From NCBI GenBank assembly GCA_022559845.1, contig CM040125.1, forward strand, positions 329,661,829 through 329,725,828: 64,000 bases of DNA, read 5' to 3'. Shown piece after piece: positions 55,165-64,000 of this stretch. Both the position numbers and the translations under genes were made by a program. The first letter of the stretch is position 1. The number at the start of each line of letters is the position of its first letter. The notes below the pieces were generated by a model that was not told where the DNA came from, did no database searches, and was given only the letters and a program-made list of their open reading frames with translations. The stretch comes from Amorphophallus konjac. Its lineage: Eukaryota; Streptophyta; Magnoliopsida; Alismatales; Araceae.

Positions 55165-55752
55165 TTATTTGTGTTCGATGATAACTACAGAAGCAAGAAA
55201 AGCTTCACAACCTTGTGACTTGAGTTTGCGAGTGTAGAGAGATGAAATAAGAACAAGATGCTTCGTGTACTTGATGCCCAAAAAAGAAAATTTTGGAAGG
55301 TCAGATTTGTAGAAAGAGAGTCTCCTATGGCGACATTTAAAATCAGCATAGTGTTTCGATAACCAATCTATACCTAAGATTGCATCGTAGCCTTCCATGT
55401 CTAGGCATACGAGATTTGCAGGAAGATTGTGACCTTCTATGGTTACCTCACTGTTAGGGTAGTGACACTTGAGTTCAGTTCTAGAACCTAGGGGTGTAGT
55501 AATTGCTAGGTCAGAAGGTAAGGGAACTGATGAAACAGGTAAAGTCTTTGCAAAAGCAATGGAAATGAAAGAATGAGATGCTCCAGTATCAAATAAGACA
55601 AAAGCCAGATGCGAATAGATTAGTATAGTACCTTCAATCATATCTCCATCCTTCGTAGGTTCATCTTCCATTACAACATTTAGATGACCTTGTCGCCTGT
55701 GTCCTCCATCCTTCTTCGAAGGTTGTTCCTTCATGAGCGAGTAGTCTGGCAT
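55165..55752 (-). pseudogene. Element G aspartic protease
   Basis: The frame is 195 codons, with a retropepsin motif LAFVLFDTGASHSFIS, the second conserved segment GYDAILGIDWLSKHYADFKC, and flanking hydrophobic strands. This is the normal Ty3/gypsy protease, placed between Gag and RT. The domain itself is intact, but the polyprotein around it is not. Confidence 0.88.
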
Positions 55753-56649
55753 TCTATGGTATCGGCTGTCACAACGTAAACATGTGTTGAGGTGCTTCTA
55801 GCACTCCTCTGCAGTGTGTCCAAACTTTTCATAGAACTTGCAAGCCTCCATGACCTGCTTCTATTCTTCCTTGACTCTTTTTCCTTTGTCATTGCTTTTT
55901 CCATTGTGCGGTCTTTTCTTGTTATCCCGAGATTTATAAGTTCCCGTGATGTTAAATTTGTCTCCTTTCTTTTCTCTCTTGTCATGTCTATGGCTTGATT
56001 CCTCATCCTTTCCCTTGAAATTCTCTACCTTTTCAAGGGTCCTTTCACAAAGATGTGCCCTATACACCATTTCTGTGTAAGTTCAGATGTTTTATGGACC
56101 TAACTGCTTGACAAATACAGGCCTCAACCCATCCATGAATCGATTGGCCTTTAGTAGCTCCGTGCTGACAACTTGTGGGACATATGGTGCTAGCCGTGAA
56201 AACTATAGTTCATACTTGGCTACCGTCATCACCTTTTGTCTTAGTGCGGCAAACACTGTTGCTTTTCTTTTGCGAACATGCTCAGTGAAATACTTCTCAC
56301 AAAAGAGCTTGAGGAACTCTTCCCAGTTGAGTTGTGGATTTGATAGATGAGCCAATGTGGCTTTCCACCATGTACAAGCATCCTTATTAAGTTGGAAGGT
56401 AGCAAGTAGGACCTTCTCCTGATATGTGTATTGCATAACATGGAAGATTCGATCCATTTCATCATTCCAATTCTCGGCCTCATCTGGATTGGACGATCCA
56501 GAGAAACGAGGAGGGTTCATGCTTCTGAAGTTGCGGTGTAAATCTTTAACGCCTGCTCACGCGCCTGCTTGTGCCATCGTCTGTAGGGCTTGAGTGAGGC
56601 CCTCGACTGTTTGTTGCATCGCTTTCCAATTAGCTCTGTGTCCAGCCAT
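55753..56649 (-). pseudogene. Element G gag (Retrotrans_gag) with stops and frameshifts
   Basis: The minus-strand ATG at 56649 begins MAGHRANWKAMQQTVEGL. A TGA near 56560 breaks it. The next segment, 56203-56520, holds the Gag core (PPRFSGSSNPDEAENWNDEM, TFQLNKDACTWWKA, WEEFLKLFCEKYF). A Lys/Arg-rich region and a degenerate CCHC zone (ACKFYEKFGHTAEEC, then CLRCDSRYH) follow in shifted frames before the protease. Confidence 0.85.
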
Positions 56650-56906
56650 TAGGAAGATAAGGTTCCTGAGAAAATAAACATTTTGCCATTTTCCTTGGAA
56701 TTCATTAGGTACATTTTTTCTCATGTCTAGAGGTTAATTCTTAGTAGAGAACTATCTTATACCGGGCTCTACACAATCTCACGTGGGTTGGAAAATTTCT
56801 CATAAGCTAGTTCATAGGTGGGGAGTCCTTAGAACCTTGGACTTAAACCCTATAGCTTCACATTTTCCTAAGACTTAATAAGCCAAGGCTATGATACCAC
56901 CTTAAC
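56650..56906 (-). other. Element G leader and primer-binding site
   Basis: The plus-strand string ggctatgatacca (about 56887-56899) is the reverse complement of tggtatcatagcc, a Met-tRNA-type PBS seven bases inside the 5' LTR. No gene is seen in the leader. Confidence 0.8.
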
Positions 56907-58098
56907 TGTCACACCCTGAGATTTCAGCGGAAACAAGTTGGGAACATAAACAGCCGGCAAAGTAAGTCTCTAGCTAGGAAGACAATCATAGCGCCACACT
57001 CATTCATACAAAATCATAAATAATGTATGCAACATCATAAGACCAAAAATCTTCAACTTTATTGAATAAGTAATCAGAGTTACAACTGAACATTGACTCA
57101 ATTGACAACAATACTCACTAGACTCAAGAAAACAAAAATTTACATAGACATGATCAACTTCACCGTCTATTTTAGTGAATGATCCTAAATTCACATAACA
57201 GACTCAAGTTGACCGACTATCTAGGGTTCTTCTCAATCTTCAATCGCTCTCAGAACCACCACGGGAATGATCTGACTCTGATCCACTAGTGCTTCCTGAA
57301 ATGTTGGAGAAAGTAGAAAGTGAGCACACTCGCCCAGTAGGTATCTTCGTGTCATCATGTCGGCATAGTTTACATGATTAATGCTTTGGCTCTAGAAGGT
57401 GTAATAATGAAAGAAAGTGTGATAAAGCATGCGGTAAAAATAATAGTAACAAGTTGCAAGACTAGCCGTGAAGTGCGATATTCAAGAATGTACGAGCATG
57501 AACTAGCAAGAATGTAAATTGGCCTTTCAATGAAGAATGTACTATTTCATAACCTTAAGAAGGCTATGCACAAGAATGTACTGTCATGTGACAAGCATGT
57601 AACGAGAATGTATTTTTCAAGCAAGTAAATGTAATTTCATGAATTGCCTCGTGGACTTGGCTAGTTTATAAAGAAAGTACTCCCAGCACAATGCGACGCC
57701 AGTAATCATTATACCCCATGGTTTTCAATATATTTTCGGCCCTCTGCCATGGGGGATAACTGGAACCCTTGGACACCCTCCATGCCCGCACTTGCATCTT
57801 CATGTTATAAATCTAGTTATTTTCACGAGAATATCAACAAGTTCGGTGAAGAATGTTAAATTCTATAATTGCCTTTGGATGATAGTAAAAAAGGCAAGAA
57901 CGTACCGGATTCTTGGAATGATGTCAAGAATGAATTAAAGGGACGTTGTGCTACGGGAGGATTTCGGCAGAATAACGACATCTTTCTTAATTTCATAGTT
58001 CATTAATGACTTGGTAAGTACTGTTTCAGATTCCAGACAATCAGAAGGTCGTCTGAGACTGCAAATAGAACAGAACCAACCCTTTGGTCATACCTTTG
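56907..58098 (-). repeat. Element G 5' LTR (partial, cut by element H)
   Basis: In element orientation it ends CTCAGGGTGTGACA at 56907. It runs to about 58098, where the sequence changes to that of H. There are no ORFs of note. The remainder of the LTR must lie beyond H, outside the window. Confidence 0.7.
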
Positions 58099-58118
58099 TG
58101 TTGACACCCGTTTTGTAC

Positions 58119-60455
58119 TGATGTGACACAACCTCGGACTTAGTCAAACAAGCACATCTAAGCATCCAAATGGGCCTTAATGGGCCACCGCTCTCTTCGT
58201 TGCACTCTATTCCCGGGGTGACTATGTGATACCAAGGGTGACTTATGGGAATGGACCCTTGCTGGTAGAGGGCCAGCAAGGCCAAGAATTGATTCCCCAA
58301 GGTTGGTTGCCCAATTCGATTGGGGCCGACAAAGTGCACTCGGGCACCAGGTCACACTAACCCACGGCGATCACTCTAAGTCATGGACTTGAGGATCGGG
58401 CGCTCCTCACGAATTCAGCGATGCATGAATCAAATATTGAGAGAGCTACACTAGGTGAGCAAGGAAGAGACACTTACTCGACCGGTTTGAAGAAACCGGT
58501 CCCGGTCGGAGACGAGGGCGAGCGGGGAGGCGGTGGTTCCCCACACGCCGCGGCGGTGTCGCTTGACCTGCCAAACCACTTACAAAACTACTCCTCTCGC
58601 AGGAGGGGGGACCTTGGGGTAGGGGTTAATATGATACATTCAAACACTACCACCACGCAGGGTGGGGCCTTCAGCCGGCCAAGCGGGGAGGGGTTGGTGG
58701 ACCGAAACGAAGAGAAATGAGAACTAGGGAAGTTGCAGTTTCAATCTGGAATTCTGGACAGGGGGTCGCTGTGATGGCTATGCCAGGCTTGTCCGGACTC
58801 CAAATTGATCGAAACCAGCTCCTGAAGCTTCCTGACTGGATGAGGTGGACTCCAGAATTTTTGGGGAAGCTCAGACGGTCGGAGGTGGCTGCACCAGCAA
58901 CATGAAGTAGCCTCCTCTGTCTGGCCGCAGGTACTGTCTGGACTGTAACAGAAAGTTGCAGAAGTGACTGAGCGCCCTCCCGAGCTCCGATCAGCACGAA
59001 ACCAGAGGCATCATCTTCGTGGTTGAGGTAGCTTTCAGCAGGAGGTGACGGAAATGCATTCAGAGCTCGAGGATGGCCGGGGCACCCAGAAGAGTGGGTA
59101 CTGGTCGGAGTAGACAGCAGAAAATAGAACTAGATAGATCGGGGGAGAAAATTCGTAACTTCTTCCTCCGGTGGCCGAACGGGGTTCTGTTTCTTGATCT
59201 TGAAAGATTACCGGTAGAGGAAGAACTTTGATGAAGGGGCTTCAGCCTGAATCCGCTGGGGTTTGTCGTGGCAGAAGGATCTTCCACGCTCTGGTCCAGG
59301 ATGAAGACCTCTCTGCGCACTGTTGGGAGAATGTCTCTATCTGGCAGCTCCGAGCTCCGATCGTGTTGATTCCACCTCGCCTGCGAAGTATACTGGAAGG
59401 CCTTTCCATAAAGGTAGGCCACGCCTTCTGAAGAACTAGGATGAATCTGTGGTTGACGCTGAAACAAGGGCTGTTCTGCAGATCTGCACAGCTCCAACCT
59501 ACTAGAAGAAATGAGAGGGAGATGTGGCTTCTTTGGTGGAGGGAAATGGTAGGAATGACCTAAGGGAGAGTGGGGGCTCTTGTGGGGTGGAGAAGGGAGC
59601 TAATGGTGATGGTGAATGGGGTGGAGAATGGCTGGAAGCAAGTGCTAGCAGGTGGAGGAGGAAGAGCTACGAATTTGGGGAAGGTGGGTGAGAGGAGAAG
59701 GTGAGGGGGGCACAAGTGAGTGGAGGGAAGGGTGGATTTCAAATTCAAAAGGTCTTGGAAGGTGGGTGATTATGTTGGGAAGTGGAGTGCTTGCATTGGA
59801 ATGGGGTAGATTTGGTTGGAAGGTGGAGGAAGGTGTTGGAATGGGGAGACTTCTACCTAGGAACTAGGGAGTGGAGTAATGGAGGCCATGGGAAGTGGAG
59901 GGCATTAAAGGAGGTGGTTGGAGGTTGGAAGTGGATGGGAGGAGGGAGGAGAGAGAAGGAAATTCGGATTTGGGGTTGGAGGAGAGAGAAAGAGGGGTGA
60001 AATAGAGAGATTAAGAGGGGAATGGGTGGAGAATCTCTCCCCTAGGGTCTCTCACCCAAAAACTAGAGGAATCACTCCAATTTGAACTCAAATGGCAAGT
60101 TTAACTCAAAAGGATGTAATCATTCATTCATTGACTTCAAATGGGGGAAATGGGGTCCTATATATAGGAAACCCACATTTCTACAAAAGTCCATGACAAA
60201 AGACTCAATAGCAAATAACCGAAGGTGGAAGGGGTGCACATGGGCCTAGTCCAATGAATTGGGCCCAATTAGCACATTACATCATCTAATGACACACAAT
60301 CTTAGGAAAACAAATGCAAGACCTAGGGAAATGACTCAAAGGAAAGCTACAAAATGGATAAGGGGCCTTAATAGAGTGAGGCCAAAACTCAACCAGCTCC
60401 CGAGTGTGAAGAAGTGGACCCGAGCCAAAGGGAATCGTGGGTGATGCCTCCATCA
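58119..60455 (-). mobile_element. Solo LTR F (D-related family), minus strand
   Basis: It is 2337 bp with perfect TSDs tgtac (58114-58118 and 60456-60460) and no internal region, the product expected from recombination between the two LTRs of a former element. Ends in element orientation are TGATGGAGGCATC...GTGTCACATCA, matching the D/E pattern. The minus-strand TATA box is tatatata at 60159-60166. Segments such as ggcgtggcctacctt and ggaaaggcc are shared with the D LTR. Confidence 0.93.
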
Positions 60456-61249
60456 TGTACCTTCGAGTTGAGTCTTTTTCTTGCCTTTGTTTGTGATGTC
60501 CCAAGTTGTCCGTCATTTATTTGAGTCCTTTTCTGATGGTTCTTGGACCTATTTTATGGGCATCTTTCTCCCTGGCCGGGCTTGCTCCCGTGTTTTCTCG
60601 AGTTTGGGCCTAATGGAACTTGGTTGGTCTTTCGGCTGAGTATGCATATTTATCTCATATTTACTTTCTTTCCAAATGACCACCTTAATAACGGTCTCAC
60701 GATAGACCGTTTCATGAAGGTGGCGGTCTATTGGATGACCATTTTTTCTTATTTGCGTCGACCTATCCCTTTTCTGTGTCGACCTGTCTCTTTTCTGCGT
60801 TGACCTGGCTATTTCTACGTCGACCTGTTGTTTTTGTAAACGGTCTCACGATAGACCGTTCCATGAAGGCGGCGGTTTGTCAAGGACCGTTTATGCTTGG
60901 CAGGAATTCTTGTTTTGACTTAGTCTTTGGATAAATGAGCATATTTATCTTGTTTTTTATTTTTCAACGGCCAGAGGAATAGCGGTCGGCCGGTGGGCCG
61001 CTTAGCATCCTGGGCAGTCTATCGATGGACCATTTTTACCAAGCGAGATTCCTGCGTCGTCGGGCGGTTTCTCTCTCAATCCGTGGTCAAAATGGTTGCT
61101 TCATCCATGGATTTCTCCGCGGATTCTCAGCCAAATTGGGCGCCGTTTGATCCTATTGGCGGCTGGGAATTTATCGTCATCTTATTCAAAATAATCAAGG
61201 TCCAATTCTCGCCCAAAAGCCCTCCATTTGAGCTAGGGTTTCAAGGGTC

Positions 61250-61257
61250 TATAAATA
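61250..61257 (+). promoter_or_regulatory. Putative TATA box of element H LTR
   Basis: gtctataaatagaaccc lies in the setting usual for plant LTR promoters. Transcription start and strength cannot be judged. Confidence 0.5.
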
Positions 61258-62196
61258 GAACCCTTGGTTCATGGCTGTGGGGGGGGAGGGGGGGGAGATC
61301 TAGAGTTCGCGTCGAAGTGCTGCCGCTTTCTAGAGCAAAAGCTAGTAAGGGCGAAAGGCTTTCTACGTCCTCTAAGCCTTTGGTCTAGGGAGTAGTTGCT
61401 TCTGTCACATTTTTGAGTCATAGTTTAAGTCACTTTTCGGTCACATTTTTAGTCATTCCATCTCCATTTTTGTTCGCTCTTCTTCAAGTTTTTCACTGGC
61501 ATTCTAGCATCCTTTCACCATCCTATTGTTTTCCACGCCCCATAGGGGTTAAAAACTGAAACCCCTAGGTATTTCCCATTTTAATTATGTGTTTCATTCA
61601 TCGTTCCCACTTATAGATAATGCACTTCCATAAACTAATTTGGGTCATTTTCGTTTGTCATTTTGGTTGTCTTGCAGGTAAGCAGGTGTTTAAGTGCAAG
61701 GCCCATCCCTTTTGGCCGGCTGGAAGGGGTGGAGGATTGAGTTTCCCGGCTCGAGTTCTGGAAGCCTTTGCGGTCTACCTCCGACCATCTGCCAGAGATA
61801 GCGGTCTTCCTTAGACCGTCTCTCCTCTGCTTGTGGCCGATTGAAGACCGTCCAAGTTCTATACCCAGGCCTTCTTCCCGCGCTCTGGTTCAGTGCTGTA
61901 GCGGCCTATCATTCGGCCGTTTTCACCCTTCAGCGGTCCATCTTCATCTCGCACCAGCGTTGTTTTGGTTTGGCGAGTGTCCTCATCCATTTCTTTCTTC
62001 CAAGGTACGTAGTGTGCCTCTCTTCGCACTATTCATCTTGGTGGCGATCACAATCTGGTAGTTTACGCGGGTGATTGGTTTCATTTCATTATTTATTTCC
62101 TTCCATGTTCCATTTGATGCCACATTAGTTATATCCATTCACTGACACACACCCGCACATCTTCTTTGAATTAGAAAAGATATCTACATCCTATTT

Positions 62197-62217
62197 TTTT
62201 GGCGATGACGGTGGGAC
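62197..62217 (+). other. Possible primer-binding site of element H
   Basis: tttggcgatgacggtgggac is reminiscent of the tggcg...ggggac PBS region of Athila/Tat/Ogre elements, but several bases differ and no clear LTR end (CA) can be fixed before it. It is offered as a candidate only. Confidence 0.3.
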
Positions 62218-62659
62218 CACTTATGCCCATCGTGCTTCTGACATTGTTGGCCTTCTTTTCTATACTTGTTTGAGTCAATTTTTAGTCTCCTCGGATTTGC
62301 CGTTTCATTTCCTGTCATTTTCTGTTCTCTGGATTGATTGCGGTCCTCTATGGGTCGTTTCTGGTATCCAGCGGTCGGTCGATAGATCGCTTGGTTCTGC
62401 CTCAGGTACGTCCGTCCCCTTTGTTCCTGTCGGTTGCGTTTTGTGTGTCTGTTACTTGTTGCGGTCCTGTAAGGGCCATTTTTGTGCAGGTGACGATCAT
62501 CCATCAGACCGCTTCTTCCACTCAGGTATGCGTTTGTGATTCCTGTAACTGTTCAGTTTAGCTTCTGTGTCTTATTATTTTTTTACTACTCCTTGGCATA
62601 TTGCGGTCTTCCCAGGACCGTTTCCCTCCATGTGCGGTCTCCCAACAGACCATTATTTC

Positions 62660-64000
62660 ATCACAGTGCATCCCGAGATTGACACTTGTGCTTTATTATT
62701 CATCATCTCGCTGCTTGTTTTGGTTGCTATTTATCTCCCCCTGGTTATCATTCATGTTTATACTATTGTTGCCATATTTGTAGCATTGTTTGATCATCAC
62801 TTGTTAGTTTTAGGCTAGAATTTTCATGTACTCCGGTGCACATAGGGTCATACACTTTTATCATAGTAGTTGCATACCTACCTTTGTAGGAGATATTCTA
62901 GCCTCCACATTCCTTGGAGTCGACTAGGTGATCCTATCTGGGACCTCCGTAAGCCCCCGTGAGTCGTTGATTCCCACACGACGCCGGGCAGGTTGTACCT
63001 TTGCCACCCCGTGTTTAGGCTGCATCCGTAAGAGAGAGTGCACACATAGAGTCAACCAAGTCCCCAAATCCACCCATGTTTAGGAATCCTATTTTGGAGA
63101 GAACTTTGATCTAATCCAAATCATTAAAGTTCCAAAAGGAGAAACAAATTAAAAATTTCCATGCATCATTGTAACTTGATTGACCTTGGTTGCCTCTTAT
63201 CTCCTCTCTTGTTTGTGCATCTCGTTAGTCATCACATTGTGCTTATTGTTTGTTGTTGTCATCTTTGTGTTAGGTACTACGTTGCATGTGGAGTTATTTT
63301 ACGTTTATAGGATCTTCTCCTAGGGGTATGTGGGAAAGCGGATTTTATTATCCTTTATTTTTTTTATTGATGATTGATTGATTTATTATTTATTGATTTA
63401 CTGGCGTGCCAGTCACCGGAGTGACGATTTTATTGTGCGCTCGATCTGACTTGGTCAGTCGATTATGAGTGATCGTGTCTGGACCAGAAGTCCGTCATAT
63501 CATAAAGGCTATGACGTTAATTACGCCCTTCCAAGGAAGGACAACCCTTGATTAAACGCTAAAGGTAGGAGGATGACAGCGGTAAAGCCGCATGCTCAAA
63601 AGAGACGGAATTCGTTCACTTGCAAGACGTTAAATGGATTAGACGAAGCAGGGGTTGGTTATTTTCGGGATAAAACCGACGGCATATTCCCACCATCTTG
63701 GACCATGCCAAGTGGGGAATAGGAAACCACCCATGCAGTGGCAGGGTGGGATCCGTAAAAGATCGGGCATAATTGACCCGGAATCCGAGTAAGTACTGGC
63801 GTAACATGACGCGCTCCGTGCAGACGCGATGTTGCATCTATATCCCCCTTCAAAGGGCCATCGGAGAGCATGCAAGGACATAACTCCACAGGCTGGTGGG
63901 GTTGAGATAGAAAGCATCACATTTACTTGGCAAGGTATGTGTGAATTTCGGCAGCATGTCCCCTCAACTTGGATTATGCCAAGAGAAGATAGGTCATCAT
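62660..64000 (+). other. Element H, featureless part
   Basis: I see no recognisable protein, RNA gene or repeat in this stretch. Small ORFs on either strand (for example near 63616-63920, minus) have no domain-like character. It may be LTR 3' part or leader of H. Confidence 0.4.

Larger units (their letters stand above)
1..58098 (-). mobile_element. Element G: degenerate Ty3/gypsy chromovirus, minus strand, split by nested insertions
   Basis: Reading the minus strand from right to left gives 5' LTR, PBS, Gag, protease, RT, RNase H, integrase, polypurine tract and 3' LTR, the Ty3/gypsy order. The coding pieces lie at 54556-56649, 39416-40249 and 1582-3039. They become continuous once A (3040-39410) and E (40250-54550) are removed at their target-site duplications. 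The chromodomain-like tail of the integrase suggests a Del/Tekay-type chromovirus (inference). Many stops and damaged catalytic residues show the element is dead. It is the oldest layer of the nest. The left LTR is cut by the window edge. Confidence 0.85.
60691..62660 (+). repeat. Dispersed array of GCGGTC...GACCGT hairpin motifs in element H
   Basis: Roughly 15 copies of an imperfect inverted repeat, for example acggtctcacgatagaccgt at 60691-60710 and again at 60840-60859 (7-bp arms, 6-bp loop), ggcggtttgtcaaggaccgt near 60871, agcggtcttccttagaccgt near 61799, gcggtcttcccaggaccgtt near 62603 and gcggtctcccaacagaccat near 62634. Others near 61769, 61900, 62340, 62370 and 62461 are more diverged. 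Between the first two lies a ~21-bp repeat with a tcgacct core, about four units (60753-60830). Confidence 0.8.
58099..64000 (+). mobile_element. Element H: probable Ty3/gypsy LTR and leader, running off the window
   Basis: The sequence from TGTTGACACCCG (58099) continues, after solo LTR F is removed, into 60461 onward. It is a long noncoding stretch with a TATA box (tataaata, 61250-61257), a dispersed hairpin motif (60691-62660) and a possible PBS near 62197. Length and look suggest a large-LTR Tat/Ogre-type element, but no protein domain lies in the window and the LTR end is not proven. The orientation is inferred from the TATA box. Confidence 0.5.

Noticed and set aside
60993..61388. 131-codon ORF in element H
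   Set aside because: It crosses the TATA box and a poly-G run and has no recognisable protein features.
62197..62217. Firm call of an Athila/Ogre primer-binding site
   Set aside because: It is only loosely similar, and the LTR boundary cannot be fixed; kept as a low-confidence feature.

Overview
The window reads as plant intergenic heterochromatin. It is LTR retrotransposon from end to end, and I see no host gene, rRNA or tRNA. A land plant, probably a flowering plant, is indicated by two Sirevirus-type Ty1/copia elements, a plant chromovirus-type Ty3/gypsy element, and primer-binding sites complementary to initiator Met-tRNA. I cannot name the species.

The layout is a nest of insertions that can be unpacked from target-site duplications (TSDs). 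The outermost element is G, a decayed minus-strand Ty3/gypsy chromovirus spanning 1-58098. G is split by A (3040-39410, TSD gataa/gatac) between its RNase H and integrase, and by E (40250-54550, TSD tcttg/tcttg) inside its reverse transcriptase. A is a copia-type element with Gag but no pol. Its right LTR is split by B (11808-38066, TSD taaac/taaac), a tandem array of four LTRs and three internal regions. The last LTR of B is split by C (26941-37754, TSD cgtgg/tgtgg), a nearly complete Sirevirus with nonsense mutations. The left LTR of E is split by D (42242-49476, TSD cttct/cttct). The 5' LTR of G appears to be entered at 58099 by H, a probable Ty3/gypsy LTR and leader that runs off the window. 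H itself carries a solo LTR, F (58119-60455, TSD tgtac/tgtac).

The most interesting content is the B/D/E/F group. These are distinct LTR families sharing TGATG...CATCA ends, the same sequence just before the 3' LTR, and (in B, D and E) a protein unlike a normal gag-pol. It has a Gag domain, a proline-rich linker, a conserved block I do not recognise, and a GCPGPP-type repeat. In D and E this is followed directly by an integrase C-terminal domain and a chromodomain, with no protease, reverse transcriptase, RNase H or integrase core. D encodes this as one intact 931-codon ORF, and its LTRs differ by only about 1 percent by eye. It looks like a young non-autonomous element that kept Gag and the chromatin-targeting tail and must borrow the enzymes.

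Other notable signals are LTR-resident arrays of short motifs (A: about two dozen GTCGGTGCA-like motifs; C: GGCGGTCGACCGCC palindromes; H: GCGGTC...GACCGT hairpins), an array of five CCHC knuckles in A, and an unequal-crossover signature in the B array. Relative ages from nesting: G is oldest, then A and E, then B and D, with C younger than B.
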